DNA from: Luteimonas sp.
GTDB lineage: Bacteria > Pseudomonadota > Gammaproteobacteria > Xanthomonadales > Xanthomonadaceae
Assembly: GCA_024707405.1 (NCBI GenBank)
Contig: JANPZU010000003.1
Coordinates: 186,001-250,000 of the forward strand
Length of the DNA stretch: 64,000 bases
Direction of reading: 5' to 3'
Program-made: the position numbers and the translations under genes
The notes under the pieces: generated by a model
What the model saw: the letters and a program-made list of their open reading frames with translations, nothing else
What the model was told of the DNA's origin: nothing
The model's database searches: none
Shown here: one piece after another, positions 8,764 to 20,013 of the stretch
How positions within the stretch are numbered: the stretch's first letter is position 1
How the letters are laid out: each line of letters starts with the position of its first letter

Positions 8764-9201
8764 TTACAGCAAGCGGATCGTCAGCGGATAGCGGTAGGAC
8801 TCGCCGTTCCACGCCTTGACCGTGGCGATGATGCTGCATACCAGCCAGGCCACCGCCACCGCCGCCGCCACGGCCAGCAGGATCAAGCCGGTAGGCAGCG
8901 TGAGGATGATGCCGATGCCCAGGGTGAGCACCGTCGCGCCGATCAGCAACGCACCGGCGATGCACACCGCGCACATGTACAGGAACATGCTGAGGTTGAA
9001 GTTGAACGCCTCGCGCGCGTGTTCGGCAATGAACGCTGACTCGTCCTTCTTCAGCAGGTAGACGGCGATCGCCGCGAGCATGCCCGCGAACCCGGCCGTC
9101 CAACTGGTCAGCAACGCCAGCGCCAGCGCACCCGCATGCGCGAGGGCCGCCCACTGGCGTTCATTCGGGGTGGAAACGACCTGGGGATGGATATTTTCCA
9201 T
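8764..9201 (-). CDS. DUF4870 family membrane protein
   Basis: A protein of 145 aa starting MENIHPQVVSTPNERQWAAL, with GGGAGA 7 nt upstream of the ATG at 9201. It has hydrophobic segments at about 24-48 and two long ones in the C-terminal half. Between them is KKDESAFIAEHAREAFNFNLSM, the cytoplasmic signature of DUF4870 proteins (similar to Tic20-like four-helix proteins). The function of this family is not established. Confidence 0.8.
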   Translation of the reverse strand: MENIHPQVVSTPNERQWAALAHAGALALALLTSWTAGFAGMLAAIAVYLLKKDESAFIAEHAREAFNFNLSMFLYMCAVCIAGALLIGATVLTLGIGIILTLPTGLILLAVAAAVAVAWLVCSIIATVKAWNGESYRYPLTIRLL

Positions 9202-9305
9202 GGTGGCTCTCCCGCCGGGGACATCCCGGTGCAAGGCTGATGTCGGGTCGGGCTGCCCGCAACCCAACCCAACCGATGGCCTATGCCGTCACCGTCAGCC
9301 CGCAG

Positions 9306-10076
9306 TCAGCCCTGCGGCCTGGCTTCGTCCTCGCCCTCGCCCTCATCTGCCTGCGCCACCGCGCTCTTCTCGGCGGCAAGCTGGCGGATCTTTTCGCTGG
9401 CGGCCCCGGCGACCAGCTTGCCGCTGCTCAACGCCTTGCTGCCGGCGTCCTTGACCTTCGCACCGGCCTGGCCCAGCAGCGCGTTCAGGCGCTCGCCATC
9501 GGCATCGCTGGAGAACGAACGGATGGTCTCGGTATCCATCGTCTGCTCGGTGCCGAGGAACTCGAGGTACGGCGCGGTCTTGAAGCCGATCACGCCAGCG
9601 TAGAACACGTGCGGGATCGAGTTGCGCTTCACGTTGTAGAGCTTGACGTGGTGGTTGTAGCGTCCGCGTGCATTCTCCAGGTCGACCTCGCACTGCTGGA
9701 TGCTGTCGATCAGGCGCTGGTACTGCTGATCCGCCTTCAGGTCCGGGAAGCGCTGCGCGAGCCCGTTGGCCGCGGCGATGATCGAACTGGTCTGCTGGTG
9801 CAACTGCGCCACCTGCGTCGTCGAGTTGAGGTCGTCCGACACCTTCAGCATCACCAGCTTTTCCGACTCCTGGTAGCCCTTGACCACGTCGATCAACTGG
9901 TTGACCAGCGATGCCTGCTTCTTGCTGACCACACCGATGTTCGACCAGGCTTCGCGGATGTTCTCAGACAGCGCCCGCAGCGCGTTGTAGCCAAGGAGGG
10001 CAACGATGCCCAGCAAGATGGCGATGACGATCGCGAACTTGATCAAACCCATGATGAAACCGAATATCTCAGACAT
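9306..10076 (-). CDS. LemA family protein
   Basis: A protein of 256 aa. The start at 10076 has a purine-rich GGGAGAGCAGGGG directly upstream. An N-terminal membrane helix (about 5-30) is followed by the LemA helical bundle, with NALRALSENIREAWSNIGVV, KRQxSLVxQLxDVVKGY-type features and KLYNVKRNSIPHVFYAGVIG. The C-terminus is a charged tail with alternating Ala, Lys and Glu. LemA proteins are membrane-anchored with an external domain and often lie beside TPM or htpX genes. Neither is seen here. The role is unknown. Confidence 0.88.
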   Translation of the reverse strand: MSEIFGFIMGLIKFAIVIAILLGIVALLGYNALRALSENIREAWSNIGVVSKKQASLVNQLIDVVKGYQESEKLVMLKVSDDLNSTTQVAQLHQQTSSIIAAANGLAQRFPDLKADQQYQRLIDSIQQCEVDLENARGRYNHHVKLYNVKRNSIPHVFYAGVIGFKTAPYLEFLGTEQTMDTETIRSFSSDADGERLNALLGQAGAKVKDAGSKALSSGKLVAGAASEKIRQLAAEKSAVAQADEGEGEDEARPQG

Positions 10077-10212
10077 CCCCTGCTCTCCCGTGTAGAGGCC
10101 GGTCGCGGCCATGTAGTTCCCAGAACACGACGATTGCGAACGCCTCGCGGCCCCCATCGCATCGTCGTCACGCCCGATGGTACACAGCTTTTGTGCCAGC
10201 CCGTAACCTCGC

Positions 10213-11589
10213 TCAGCCGGCGCCGGCGACGGTCATCCTGCCTACCAGGATCGAACCGGTGCGGATATGCGAGCGTGGATCGACGTCGCTGCCCACCGCC
10301 TCGATCGCCGCGAACATCGCCCGCAGGTTGCCCGCGATGGTGATGCCGTCCACCGGATGCACGATTTCACCGTTTTCCACCAGGAATCCCGCGGCGCCGC
10401 GCGAATAGTCGCCGGTCACCGCATTCACGCCCTGCCCCATCAGTTCGGTCACCACCAGGCCGCGCCCGAGGCCCGACAGCAGCGCCTCGAAACCGCCGGC
10501 ATTCGGCGAAACCGCGAGGTTGTGCACGCCTCCGGCGTTGGCCGTGCTCTGCAGGCCGAGCTTGCGCGCCGAATAACTGCCCAGCACGTAACGCTGCAGC
10601 ACTCCGCCCTCGACCAGCGACGACTCACGCGTGGCCACGCCTTCGGCATCGAATGCGGCCGAACGCAATCCACGCGGCAGCCACGGTTGCTCGACGATCG
10701 ACAACCATTCCGGGAACAGCGATTGCCCAACGCTGTCGAGCAGGAAGCTCGCGCGCCGGTACAACGCGCCCCCGGACACCGCGCCCAGCAGGTGCCCGAT
10801 GAGCGAGCGTGCGACTTCAGCCGCGAATAGCACCGGGTACTCTCCGGTCGCGAGCGGACGCGGGTCGATCCGCGACAGCGTACGTTGCGCCGCATGCCTG
10901 CCGACGACCAGCGGCGATTCGAGATCGCCTTCGGCCAGTGCAGAGGTGTACCAGCCATCGCGCTGCATCGCATCGCCTTCGCCCGCGATGAGCGCGCAAC
11001 CGATGCTGTGGTGGGTGCCGCGCTCGGCGCCGACGAAACCATGGCTGTTGGCGTACACGCTCAACGATTCGCCGCTGCCGACCGATGCGCCGTCGGAATT
11101 GCCGATCCGCGGGTCTGCCTCGCGCCCGGCCGATTCACAGGCGAGCGCAATGTCGATGGCACGGTCGGCATCCAGCGCCCACGGGTGCCAACTGTCGAAA
11201 TTCGGCCAACGGCCATCCGCACCGGGATGCGCCATGCGCTCGGCATCGGCCAGGCCCGCGGCCTCGTCGTCCTCGGTGAACCTGGCGATCGCACAGGCCT
11301 GTTCGACCGTTGCCTCCAGACTCGTCTCGCGCAGGTCGGCGGTACTGGCGCTGCCCTTGCGCTGGCCGAGGTACACGGTCACCCCGATGCCGCGGTCGCG
11401 CGTGGCTTCGACGGTCTCCACCGCGCCCATGCGCACGTTGACGTTCAGGCCACGCTCCTCCGAGCACGACACCTCGGCCTGGGTCGCACCGTGGGCGCGG
11501 CAGCGGTCGAGCAGCCGCTGCGACAGCGCCTGCAGGCGCTCCAGCCGCTCGGTGGAATCGTCGGACGCTGGCACGGCAACGCTGTTCAA
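10213..11589 (-). CDS. pmbA: Metalloprotease PmbA/TldE
   Basis: PmbA (TldE) is the inactive-site partner of TldD; the heterodimer degrades peptides and in some bacteria matures RiPP peptides and CcdA. The sequence fits: [38 protein letters not shown], and the end [17 protein letters not shown]. As expected for PmbA it lacks the HExxxH zinc motif found in TldD. There is no ATG: TTG at 11589 gives [19 protein letters not shown], aligned with the start I expect for xanthomonad PmbA (458 aa), while GTG 11574 is an alternative. The start faces the darP start 17 bp away on the other strand. Confidence 0.92.
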   Translation of the reverse strand: MNSVAVPASDDSTERLERLQALSQRLLDRCRAHGATQAEVSCSEERGLNVNVRMGAVETVEATRDRGIGVTVYLGQRKGSASTADLRETSLEATVEQACAIARFTEDDEAAGLADAERMAHPGADGRWPNFDSWHPWALDADRAIDIALACESAGREADPRIGNSDGASVGSGESLSVYANSHGFVGAERGTHHSIGCALIAGEGDAMQRDGWYTSALAEGDLESPLVVGRHAAQRTLSRIDPRPLATGEYPVLFAAEVARSLIGHLLGAVSGGALYRRASFLLDSVGQSLFPEWLSIVEQPWLPRGLRSAAFDAEGVATRESSLVEGGVLQRYVLGSYSARKLGLQSTANAGGVHNLAVSPNAGGFEALLSGLGRGLVVTELMGQGVNAVTGDYSRGAAGFLVENGEIVHPVDGITIAGNLRAMFAAIEAVGSDVDPRSHIRTGSILVGRMTVAGAG

Positions 11590-11606
11590 TGGCTTATCCT
11601 GATGCA

Positions 11607-12179
11607 ATGAGAGGACGTGACGAAGAATCGGGCGAGTTCCTGTCGCCCAGCCGCAGCCAGCAGCGCCGCGACGCGCTGGACGTGCTGTCGCTGGCCGAGA
11701 CCTTGAGCGGACTGTCGCCGGCCCAGTTGGCAAAATTGCCGGTGCCCGAACACCTGCTGCCGCACATCGCCGAGGCCAGGCGCATCACCTCGCACATCGC
11801 GAAGAAGCGCCAGTTGGCCTACCTGGCCAAGCACATGCGGCGCGAGGACGACGACGCGCTCGATGCGATTCGCGACGCGCTGGATGCCGGCGGCGAGGCT
11901 GCGAAGCAGGAAACCGCGCTGCTGCACCGCGCCGAACGCTGGCGCGAGCGATTGCTTGAAGAAGGCGACGCGGCGCTGGCCGACCTGCTTGAAGAACACC
12001 CGCATGCCGATCGCCAGCAATTGCGGCAGCTCGTGCGCAACACGCTGGAAGAGCGCAAGCGCAACAAGCCCCCGCGCACGTTCCGCGAATTGTTCCGGGA
12101 AATCCGCGAACTGCTCTCGACCAATGCGGCTTCCGATGCAGGCGGTTCGCCGGGCGACGAAAGCAACGACGAGTCGTGA
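11607..12179 (+). CDS. darP: Ribosome biogenesis factor DarP (YjgA, DUF615)
   Basis: A protein of 190 aa. DarP (YjgA) associates with the 50S subunit late in assembly, near the peptidyl transferase centre. Family features are the opening [50 protein letters not shown] and the basic ending [21 protein letters not shown] 11607 is preferred over 11589 because homologues begin with this MRGRDE-like sequence. Divergent from pmbA with only 17 bp between starts, as in other gammaproteobacteria where darP and pmbA are neighbours. Confidence 0.93.
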   Translation: MRGRDEESGEFLSPSRSQQRRDALDVLSLAETLSGLSPAQLAKLPVPEHLLPHIAEARRITSHIAKKRQLAYLAKHMRREDDDALDAIRDALDAGGEAAKQETALLHRAERWRERLLEEGDAALADLLEEHPHADRQQLRQLVRNTLEERKRNKPPRTFRELFREIRELLSTNAASDAGGSPGDESNDES

Positions 12180-12195
12180 ATTTTTCGCGCTGAGC

Positions 12196-12276
12196 CTGTC
12201 GTCCCGAGCGTAGCGAGGGATCTTGCACTGCGGTTGCCCAAACAAAGAAGTTCCCTCGCTGCGCTCGGGACGACAG
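12196..12276. repeat. REP-like inverted repeat between convergent genes
   Basis: Two 25-nt arms (12196-12220 and 12252-12276) flank a 31-nt loop. They pair at 24 of 25 positions; the exception is T opposite G, which would still pair in RNA. The arm contains CCCGAGCGTAGCGAGGGA, a motif that resembles dispersed repeats common in proteobacterial genomes. It separates darP from the convergent tldD and may end both transcripts. Confidence 0.75.
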
Positions 12277-12307
12277 TTGCCCGGGACGATCCCCACGACC
12301 CCGTCGA

Positions 12308-13780
12308 TCACGCCTTCGTCCCACCCACGGTGATCTGGTCGATCAGCAGCGACGGCTGGCCGACGCCGACCGGCACGCTCTGGCCATCCTTGCCGCAGGT
12401 GCCGACGCCATCGTCGAGCGCCATGTCGTGGCCGACCATCTTCACCCGCTGCATGGTTTCCGGACCGTTGCCGATCAGCGTGGCGCCCTTCACCGGCGCA
12501 GTGATGCGACCGTCCTCGATCAGGTAGGCCTCGGTCGCGGAGAACACGTATTTGCCGCTGGTGATGTCGACCTGCCCGCCGCCGAAGTTGACCGCGTACA
12601 GGCCCTTCTTCACCGAACGGATCATCTCTTCGGGATCGTGCTGGCCGGCGAGCATGTAGGTGTTGGTCATGCGCGGCATGACAAGGTGCGCGAACGACTC
12701 GCGACGCCCGTTGCCGGTCGGCGCCACGCCCATCAGCCGCGCGTTCAGCGTGTCCTGCATGTAGCCGGTCAGCACCCCGTCCTCGATCAGCGTGGTGCAA
12801 CCGGTCGGCGTGCCTTCGTCATCGATGTTGAGCGAACCGCGCCGCCCATGCAGCGTGCCGTCGTCGACGATGGTGACGCCCGGCGACGCCACGCGCTGGC
12901 CCATGCGGCCCGCGTATGTGGACGTGCCCTTGCGGTTGAAATCGCCTTCCAGTCCGTGGCCCACCGCTTCGTGCAGCAGCACGCCCGGCCAGCCCGCGCC
13001 CAGCACCACCGGCATGTTGCCGGCAGGCGCGTCAATGGCCTCGAGGTTCACCAATGCCTGGCGCAATGCCTCGCGCGCGAACTTCTCCGGCTTGCCATTG
13101 CCAAGCAGTTCTTCGTAGTCATGCCGTCCGCCGTAGCCGGCGTAGCCCGATTCGCGGCGACCGTCCTGCTCCACGATCACCTGGATATTGAGTCGCACCA
13201 GCGGACGCACGTCGCCGGCCAGCACGCCGTCGCTGCGTGCGACGAGGATCGTGTCGACGCCGCCGGACAGGCTCACCATCACCTGTCGCACGCGCGGATC
13301 GGCGGCACGCAACAGCTTGTCCACGCGACGAAGTGCTTCGACCTTGGCCTCGTTGCCGTACAGGTCGATGGGGTCGTGCGCCGGATACAGTGCGCGCGTG
13401 CTGGCCACCTGCAGCGCACGTGGCGCACGCGAGTCGCCATCGCGTGCAATCGCGCGTGCGGACTGCACCGCTTCGAGCAACGCATTGCCATCGATGTCGT
13501 CGGAATACGCGAAGCCGGTCTTCTCCCCGCTGATCGCGCGTACGCCCACACCCTGTTCGATTGAGTGGGCGCCATCCTTGACGATGCCGTCCTCGACCGT
13601 CCAGCTCTCGCGTCTCGCGTGCTGGAAATACAGGTCGCCAAAGTCGATGCCCGGCCCCAGCAGCGCCGAGAACATGCGTTCGAGGTTGCGATCGTCGAGC
13701 CCTGCTGGCGCCAGCAGGCGGGAGGTTGCGACGGTGAGTGCGTTGTCTGTCGAGGTCATGGGGTCGAGTGTGGCGGACAT
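12308..13780 (-). CDS. tldD: Metalloprotease TldD
   Basis: The catalytic subunit of TldD/TldE, a protease with an active site inside the heterodimer. The zinc motif HExxxH is at His270-His275 within [16 protein letters not shown]. Other family sequences are [38 protein letters not shown] and the end [18 protein letters not shown] 13780 overlaps the stop of the upstream yhdP gene as TGATG, which points to coupled translation and fixes the start (490 aa). An ATG at 13759 is also in frame. Confidence 0.96.
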   Translation of the reverse strand: MSATLDPMTSTDNALTVATSRLLAPAGLDDRNLERMFSALLGPGIDFGDLYFQHARRESWTVEDGIVKDGAHSIEQGVGVRAISGEKTGFAYSDDIDGNALLEAVQSARAIARDGDSRAPRALQVASTRALYPAHDPIDLYGNEAKVEALRRVDKLLRAADPRVRQVMVSLSGGVDTILVARSDGVLAGDVRPLVRLNIQVIVEQDGRRESGYAGYGGRHDYEELLGNGKPEKFAREALRQALVNLEAIDAPAGNMPVVLGAGWPGVLLHEAVGHGLEGDFNRKGTSTYAGRMGQRVASPGVTIVDDGTLHGRRGSLNIDDEGTPTGCTTLIEDGVLTGYMQDTLNARLMGVAPTGNGRRESFAHLVMPRMTNTYMLAGQHDPEEMIRSVKKGLYAVNFGGGQVDITSGKYVFSATEAYLIEDGRITAPVKGATLIGNGPETMQRVKMVGHDMALDDGVGTCGKDGQSVPVGVGQPSLLIDQITVGGTKA

Positions 13781-16700
13781 CACGGGGATGGCAAGTGCTC
13801 GGGATCGACTGGCTGCAACTTGGCACGGTTTGCGGATTGGTGCTCGGTCACTTCCACCTTCGGATCCTGCCAGGTGCCGGTGACGCGATAGCTCTTCGCA
13901 TTCATCTCGCCCAGTGGCCCGCGCAATACCGCATTGGCGACCGCGCCGACCGCCGCGCCCACCGGCCCGCCCGCGATCGCGCCCACGGCAGGCAGCAGGT
14001 TGCCGGTCTTGGGCAACACTTCGATGCGCTGGTCGTGGGTCTGCTCGCGCAGGTTGCTGCGGCCCTGGATGCGCAGCTCGGCCGCAGGGCCGTCGATGAC
14101 GATGTCGTCGCTGCGCGCCTGGCCGTCGCCGAAGCGCACGGTGCCACCGATCCGGTTGAAGGCGAAGCCACTGGAGAAGAAATCGCGGAAGTCGAGCATC
14201 AGGCGGCGCGGCAGTTCCGCCACGCTCAACAGGCCGAGCACGCGTCCGGCGCCCGGCTCGACTTCGGCAAGCTTGCCGTCCTTCACCACCGCCGAAAGCG
14301 TGCCTTCCAGCGCACCGATCTCGAACGCGGCCGGGCTGCCTGGCCATGCCGCCTCGAACTTCAGTTCGCCCTTGCCGCCGTCGATCCGCTTGCCGAACCC
14401 GAATCCTTCGATCAGGCCACCGAAATCACTGCTGTCGATGGCCAATCCGATGCGCGTGCGCGCCGACGCCCCCCCGCTCCATTCCCCGGATGCGTCGAGC
14501 TTCTGTGTCGGCGATCGCGCCTGCAGGCGCTCGATCGCCATGCCTGCCGACGTTGGCCGCGTACGCAGGGCCACTGTGCCCAGTTGCAGCGCGCCGAAGC
14601 GCATGTCGTCCACGTCGATCTGCAGCGGAGGGATGCGCGCCGGATCGATGCCGTCTTCGTCCGGTGGCGCGGTTTTCGGCGCAGCCGTCGCCGTCGCAGC
14701 AGCGGGTGCGGACGACGTCCAGTGCAGGCGCTCGAACTTGCCTGCGACGGCGGCGGACTTGTCGCCGGGCAGCCGCAGCACGCCGGCAAGGGCCCTGCCA
14801 TCGAACACGACGCGGGTCGCGGCGCCATCGGGCGAAGCCACCACACGCGTCGACGGGAAATCGCTGCCGAGCAGTTGCAGCCGATCCGCGGTCACGTCGA
14901 TGCCGCGCAACGGCAGCCCTTCGCCATCGCCGGTGGCGAGCGTCGCCCAGTCCATCGCTTCGAGGTAAGGCGTGCGACCGGTGGCCACCAGGCCCGATTC
15001 CGGCGGCGCTTCGTCGACGCTGGCGGCCCCGAGCATCACGCGCACGCCGGTGCGCCCCTGCGATCCACGCGCGCGCAACGCGAGGCGGTTGCCGAAGGCG
15101 ACGGTCACCTCGCCATCGTCAAGCGGCAAGGTGGTGGAGACCGTCGTCACCAGCGTTTCCTGTTCCGCCTTGCGCAAGGGTTGTGGCAAGTCGAGCGTGG
15201 TGCCCACCAGATCCGAACGCAGGCGCACGCGCGTCGCGGCGGGCTGTGACGATCCTGCAGCGGCTTGCGGGATCGCCACCGCGATGTTCCAGCGCGAGCG
15301 TCCCTTGGCATGCGGCTGCAACCAGCCCAGTTCCGGCGCCTGCGCCAACAGGTCGGAGACCGGCAGCACGGCATCGAGGTCGGCCTCGAATGCATTCGCG
15401 CCTTCGCGCACGTGCGGCATGCCCGCGCGCAGCGACACGCGGCCCGGCCGGCCTTCGCGCACGACGGCGAGGTCGCGTGCCGCGAATCCGTCCTGGTCGT
15501 AGCGCACGGTACCGTGGACGTTCTCGAACGAGAGCTTCCAGCGCGCGTCCGCGAGCGTCGCGTCACGCAGCTCGACGTTGCCGTCGATCCTGGGCGCGCC
15601 TCCGCCCGCAAGCGGTAGGTCGAGCGCGAAGGTCGCCGCCACTGCGCCGCTGGCGGACAGGTTGTCCAGCGAATCGGCGTGTTGCTTGTGCAAGGGACTC
15701 TGGCGAAGCAGCGCCAGCATCTTGCCGGCATCGGTCTCGGTGGTGGCGCGGACCGACAATGCGGCCTCGCCATAATGCGCGAGTTCGGCACGCAATCCGT
15801 TGACCGCGACGCCCGCCAGTTGCGCGCTGCCTTCGACCACGAAGCCGTCGTTGACGAAACGTGCCTTGCCATTGAGGCGTTCGGCCGCCGGCCAGTCGGG
15901 CTGGAATTTGACCACCGCATCCACCAGATCGCCCTCGGCGTGGAAGATGCCCTTGGACTGCGCGTTCTCGAGCGTGCTGAAAGGCCAGTCGGCCAGGTCG
16001 CCGGACACGATGGCGCGACCGTTGCGCAGCCTGCCGGCGACCAGCGCAGCGTCCAGCCAGTGTTCCGCCGCATCCGGCATGCGGTGGCGTACCCAGAAGC
16101 GCTTCGCCACCGGCACCATCGCCTCGCCCAGCGAAGCCGCCAGGTCGATGCGGGACGGGCCGCCATCGCCTCCGAATGCGATGCCGCCACGCAGGTCTGC
16201 GACATAGCCGGTGCCCTGCACGTGCAAGGCAGGGGTCTCGATCCGGAACCGGCCTTCGTCGCGCCATCCGGCGACCGTGCCACGCAGGCGCAGGTCGTGT
16301 GGCGGGCCGAAACCGCTTGGCCAGTCGAAGCGCATGTCGGCATCGGGATCGAGCACGAGCGAGAATCCATTGGCATCGCCCGACACCTCCCCACCCACGC
16401 CCGACACACCGGGCGTGTCGCCGACAGTGGAGAAGCGCAGCCCTTCGACGCGCGCCTGCGCACGCAAGCGGCCATCTGGCTGGCCGTAGACATCGATGTC
16501 GTGCAACACCGCATCCGGGGCGGACGCGAGCAACCAGCTTCGCAATCCTGCATCGAAGCGGTCGCTCAGTGCGATTGCCGCAACCAGTGGGCCTGCATCG
16601 ATGCGCTGCGCGCGCAACACGTTGCGTTCGCCACCAGCCACCAGCAATCCATCCAGCACCTGGCGGTTCGTTCCCTGCCCGATCCGCAACTTCGGCGCAT

Positions 16701-17622
16701 CGATCCGCCAGTCGCGGCCGTGCACCTGCAGCCGCGCGAGCACGTCGAGCGCATCGATGCGCTGCATCGGCGGCGCGCGGCCTTCGGCCACCGGCGTGCC
16801 GCGCAGCACCAGGTTTTCCAAAGCGGCATCGATGATGACCGAGTCGACGCGGTGCGACGCCAATTCGATCCATGCCTCCGCGCGCCCGGTGCCGGCTTCG
16901 GCTGCGATGCCGGCGTGCCGCGCGAGTTCGGCCCATGCGGAGAGGTCGGCTTCATTGGCGAAGGCATGCACACGGCCATCGCCGAGCTTGCGATCGACAT
17001 CGACCACCATGTTGACCGGCGACATGCCTTCCTTCATCCACGCCCGCGCAGCGGCCCGCACGCGCGGGCCGTTCACCCGCAGGCGCAGGTCGACCCGGGG
17101 CAAGGTGGCCTCGATGCCGAGTTGCGGCGCATGGATGCTCAACCGGCTGCCGACGACCTGCAGTTCGCCCAGTCCTTCCAGCACCGCGAACGGATCGCCA
17201 CCGGTGTCCTGCCCGGGCAGGCCACGCACGTGCCAGCGACCGTCGTCGTCGCGTTGCAGCGTGAGCTGCAGGCCGCGGATCCGCAGTTCGGTGAACGAGC
17301 GTCCCGGCAACAGGCCTTCGTACTGGGCGACCAGGACCTCGGCCTCGCCGACATGGACGCCGCCACGTTCGCCGACCCGCAAACCGTCGAGGCGCAACAG
17401 CGGCCCGCGGCGCGTCCATTCCGTCTCCACCGCCTCGAACGTGACCGGGCGCCCTGCACGCGCACTCAACCAGTCGGCGATCCGCTCCGGGTTGCGCTCG
17501 GCCAGCGACAGCAACTGGCTGGCGACCACCGCACCGACGGCCATCGCGACCAGCACGCCGGCAAGCAGGTACCACGTGCCCCGGTGCGCGAACCGCAGGC
17601 CACGGCGCAAACGCGTCGGCAT
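13780..17622 (-). CDS. yhdP: YhdP/AsmA-like phospholipid transport protein
   Basis: A protein of 1280 aa with one N-terminal membrane helix ([20 protein letters not shown]) and a very long periplasmic part made of beta-rich repeats, ending in an AsmA-type C-terminal region ([20 protein letters not shown]). This is the TIGR02099/DUF3971 type, with YhdP, TamB and YdbH working as bridges that carry phospholipid from inner to outer membrane in E. coli. The start at 17622 follows CGGAG; ATGs at 17640 and 17655 are alternatives. The gene order maf-rng-yhdP-tldD is the same as in E. coli, which supports the identification. Confidence 0.92.
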   Translation of the reverse strand: MPTRLRRGLRFAHRGTWYLLAGVLVAMAVGAVVASQLLSLAERNPERIADWLSARAGRPVTFEAVETEWTRRGPLLRLDGLRVGERGGVHVGEAEVLVAQYEGLLPGRSFTELRIRGLQLTLQRDDDGRWHVRGLPGQDTGGDPFAVLEGLGELQVVGSRLSIHAPQLGIEATLPRVDLRLRVNGPRVRAAARAWMKEGMSPVNMVVDVDRKLGDGRVHAFANEADLSAWAELARHAGIAAEAGTGRAEAWIELASHRVDSVIIDAALENLVLRGTPVAEGRAPPMQRIDALDVLARLQVHGRDWRIDAPKLRIGQGTNRQVLDGLLVAGGERNVLRAQRIDAGPLVAAIALSDRFDAGLRSWLLASAPDAVLHDIDVYGQPDGRLRAQARVEGLRFSTVGDTPGVSGVGGEVSGDANGFSLVLDPDADMRFDWPSGFGPPHDLRLRGTVAGWRDEGRFRIETPALHVQGTGYVADLRGGIAFGGDGGPSRIDLAASLGEAMVPVAKRFWVRHRMPDAAEHWLDAALVAGRLRNGRAIVSGDLADWPFSTLENAQSKGIFHAEGDLVDAVVKFQPDWPAAERLNGKARFVNDGFVVEGSAQLAGVAVNGLRAELAHYGEAALSVRATTETDAGKMLALLRQSPLHKQHADSLDNLSASGAVAATFALDLPLAGGGAPRIDGNVELRDATLADARWKLSFENVHGTVRYDQDGFAARDLAVVREGRPGRVSLRAGMPHVREGANAFEADLDAVLPVSDLLAQAPELGWLQPHAKGRSRWNIAVAIPQAAAGSSQPAATRVRLRSDLVGTTLDLPQPLRKAEQETLVTTVSTTLPLDDGEVTVAFGNRLALRARGSQGRTGVRVMLGAASVDEAPPESGLVATGRTPYLEAMDWATLATGDGEGLPLRGIDVTADRLQLLGSDFPSTRVVASPDGAATRVVFDGRALAGVLRLPGDKSAAVAGKFERLHWTSSAPAAATATAAPKTAPPDEDGIDPARIPPLQIDVDDMRFGALQLGTVALRTRPTSAGMAIERLQARSPTQKLDASGEWSGGASARTRIGLAIDSSDFGGLIEGFGFGKRIDGGKGELKFEAAWPGSPAAFEIGALEGTLSAVVKDGKLAEVEPGAGRVLGLLSVAELPRRLMLDFRDFFSSGFAFNRIGGTVRFGDGQARSDDIVIDGPAAELRIQGRSNLREQTHDQRIEVLPKTGNLLPAVGAIAGGPVGAAVGAVANAVLRGPLGEMNAKSYRVTGTWQDPKVEVTEHQSANRAKLQPVDPEHLPSP

Positions 17623-17757
17623 CAGCGCGGCGCTCCGCATCGTGCGCAAACGCATCGGGATCGATGGCTGCCGACTGCACACCGGCCATCGCGACCTGCG
17701 TCCGGTGGAAAGTGTCCGTCCCCTCGAATCGCCGATGCGCGGTCGCGGGTCAGGACG

Positions 17758-19287
17758 TCACAGCAGCACGACATCGAACTGTTCCTGGAAGTACTGGTCG
17801 TCCGCCTGGAAACGGATCGACTTGCCGAGGAACTCCTCCAGTTCGGCCACTGCCGCGGACTCCTCGTCGGTGATCCGCCCCACGACCTTCGGGGAAGCGA
17901 TCACCAGCAATTGCTGGGCATCGAACTGGCGCACCGCGCGCACGATCTCGCGGAAGATTTCGTACGTCACCGTCTCGGCGGTCTTGAGCATGCCGCGGCC
18001 GCTGCATTCGTGGCAGGTCTCGCTGAGCTGGCGCTCCAGGCTCTCGACGGTGCGCTTGCGCGTCATCTCCACCAGGCCCAGCGGCGAGAAGTCGTACACG
18101 GTGGTGCGGGCATGGTCCTTCGACAGCGACTTCTCCAGCGTGCGCAGCACCTGGCGACGGTGTTCCTCGTCGCTCATGTCGATGAAGTCGATGATGATGA
18201 TGCCGCCCAGGTTGCGCAGCCGCAGTTGCCGCGCCACCGCCTGCGCGGCCTCCAGGTTGGTGCGGTACACCGTCTCCTCGAGGTTGCGCTGGCCGACGAA
18301 CGAACCGGTGTTCACATCGACCGTGGTCATCGCCTCGGTCTGGTCGATCACCAGGTAGCCGCCCGACTTGAGCGGCACTTCCTTGTCGAGCGCGCGGCCG
18401 ATCTCGTCCTCGATGCCGTAGAGATCGAAGATGGGTCGTGCGCCGGTGTAATGCTCCAGCTTGTCGACCAGTCCGGCCTGTCCTTCGGTGGCATTGGCGG
18501 GCATGTACTGGGCGGCGAACGCATGCAGCCGCTCGAAGGTCTCGCGCGAATCCACGCGCACCTTCTCCACGTCGCGACGCACCAGGTCGCGCACCGCGCG
18601 CATCGGCAGGGTCAGGTCTTCGTACAGGCAGGTACCCACGCGCGCACCGTCGACCTTCTGCTCGATCAGCGACCACGCCCGCTGCAGGTAGGCGACATCC
18701 TCGGCGAGCGCTTCGGCCGGCTGGCCTTCCGCATTGGTGCGCACGATGTAGCCATGCTGCGAACCCGGCGGCGTGAGCCCGGACACGATCGCCTTGAGCC
18801 GCTGGCGCTCGTCCTCGTCCTCGATACGCGCCGACACACCGACCACGCGCGAATGCGGCAGCAGCACGAGGTAGCGTGACGGGATGCTGATCTGCGTGGT
18901 CAGCCGCGCGCCCTTGGTGCCGATGGGATCCTTGACCACCTGCACCACGACTTCCTGTCCGTCGCGCAACAGTTCGGTGACCGGCCGTACCGGCAGCGTG
19001 GCCGGTGGCGCGACGAGCATGTCGCCCGCGTCCGATGCCTCGGCCTGCGGCTCCTGCATCGAGCGCATCACGTCGTTGGCGTGCAGGAACGCGGTGCGAT
19101 CGAGCCCGATCTCGACGAAGGCCGCCTGCATGCCGGGCATCACCCGCTGCACCTTGCCCTTGTAGACGTTGCCGACCACGCCGCGGCGCCAGCCACGTTC
19201 GATGTGCAGCTCCTGCAGCATGCCGTTCTCGACCACCGCGACGCGGGTTTCGCGCGGGGTGACGTTGACCAGGATCTCTTCCGACAT
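17758..19287 (-). CDS. rng: Ribonuclease G
   Basis: An endoribonuclease of 509 aa that trims the 5' end of 16S rRNA and takes part in mRNA decay. The N-terminal MSEEILVNVTPRETRVAVVE leads into an S1 domain interrupted by an insert, then the RNase H-like and DNase I-like regions. The catalytic acid cluster is in VDVNTGSFVG and IDFIDM, and the zinc-link cysteines are in CHECSGRG. The long RNase E C-terminal scaffold is absent, which indicates RNase G. The start at 19287 is 7 bp after the maf stop, so the two are co-transcribed. Confidence 0.95.
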   Translation of the reverse strand: MSEEILVNVTPRETRVAVVENGMLQELHIERGWRRGVVGNVYKGKVQRVMPGMQAAFVEIGLDRTAFLHANDVMRSMQEPQAEASDAGDMLVAPPATLPVRPVTELLRDGQEVVVQVVKDPIGTKGARLTTQISIPSRYLVLLPHSRVVGVSARIEDEDERQRLKAIVSGLTPPGSQHGYIVRTNAEGQPAEALAEDVAYLQRAWSLIEQKVDGARVGTCLYEDLTLPMRAVRDLVRRDVEKVRVDSRETFERLHAFAAQYMPANATEGQAGLVDKLEHYTGARPIFDLYGIEDEIGRALDKEVPLKSGGYLVIDQTEAMTTVDVNTGSFVGQRNLEETVYRTNLEAAQAVARQLRLRNLGGIIIIDFIDMSDEEHRRQVLRTLEKSLSKDHARTTVYDFSPLGLVEMTRKRTVESLERQLSETCHECSGRGMLKTAETVTYEIFREIVRAVRQFDAQQLLVIASPKVVGRITDEESAAVAELEEFLGKSIRFQADDQYFQEQFDVVLL

Positions 19288-19294
19288 CCCGGCC

Positions 19295-19891
19295 TCACTT
19301 CCCGCCGGCAGGCGCGGGGAATCCGGTCGCGATCCCGAAGCCACGCAGCAACAGCATGGTTTCGTGCAATGGCAGCCCCATCACGCCGGAAAAACTGCCA
19401 TCGAGCCGGGTGACGAAACGCTCCGCGCCGCCCTGGATGGCATACGCGCCGGCGCGGCCCATCGGTTCGCCGCTGGCGACATAGCCGGCGATGTCTTCTT
19501 CCGACAAAGTCGCGAAGGTCACCTTCGAACGCGACACGGCCTGCGCCTCGCGTCCCGCGGACACCACGGCGACCGCGGACACGACGTCGTGCGTGCGACC
19601 GGACAACCGACGCAGCATCGCCGCGGCATCGTCGCCGTCGCGCGGCTTGCCGAACACTTCGTCGTCGAGCACCACTTCGGTATCGGCGCCCAGCACCAGC
19701 GCATCGGGCACGGCCACGACTTCGAGCAGGCCGGCACCGGCCTTTTCGCGTGCCACGCGACGCACGTAATCCTCGGCCGGTTCGCCGGGCGCACGCACTT
19801 CGGGCACGTCCACGTCGATCACGCCGAAGGGCACGTCGAAACGCGCCAGCAGTTCGCGCCGGCGCGGGGATTGGGAGGCTAGATGCAGCAT
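19295..19891 (-). CDS. Maf-type nucleoside triphosphate pyrophosphatase
   Basis: A protein of 198 aa starting [15 protein letters not shown]. Maf proteins hydrolyse dTTP/UTP or modified pyrimidine nucleotides to monophosphates, as a house-cleaning activity. The substrate loop SQSPRR, the acidic [19 protein letters not shown] and [12 protein letters not shown], and the [13 protein letters not shown] segment are all present. In E. coli the neighbour of rng is the dTTP/UTP form YhdE, so that specificity is likely here. It heads the maf-rng-(yhdP-tldD) block. Confidence 0.93.
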   Translation of the reverse strand: MLHLASQSPRRRELLARFDVPFGVIDVDVPEVRAPGEPAEDYVRRVAREKAGAGLLEVVAVPDALVLGADTEVVLDDEVFGKPRDGDDAAAMLRRLSGRTHDVVSAVAVVSAGREAQAVSRSKVTFATLSEEDIAGYVASGEPMGRAGAYAIQGGAERFVTRLDGSFSGVMGLPLHETMLLLRGFGIATGFPAPAGGK

Positions 19892-20013
19892 GCGGCAAGG
19901 ATAACCCGCGGTTGAACGGCGACCGTGGCGGTCGACCCACGCAACCCCACGCCGGCTCACGGGCCGTTCACAGGCTGCGTCCAATCTTGATCCCATCCAT
20001 TCAGGAGACCAAC

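Noticed and set aside
10213..13780. TldD/PmbA as part of a RiPP maturation cluster
   Set aside because: No precursor peptide, cyclodehydratase or transporter gene is adjacent. The genes are in the standard housekeeping context with yhdP, rng and darP.
15679..18879. Rightward reading frame of more than 1000 codons opposite yhdP and rng
   Set aside because: Antisense to two well-identified genes, rich in His, Arg and Gln and without domains. It is a typical shadow frame of a GC-rich genome.
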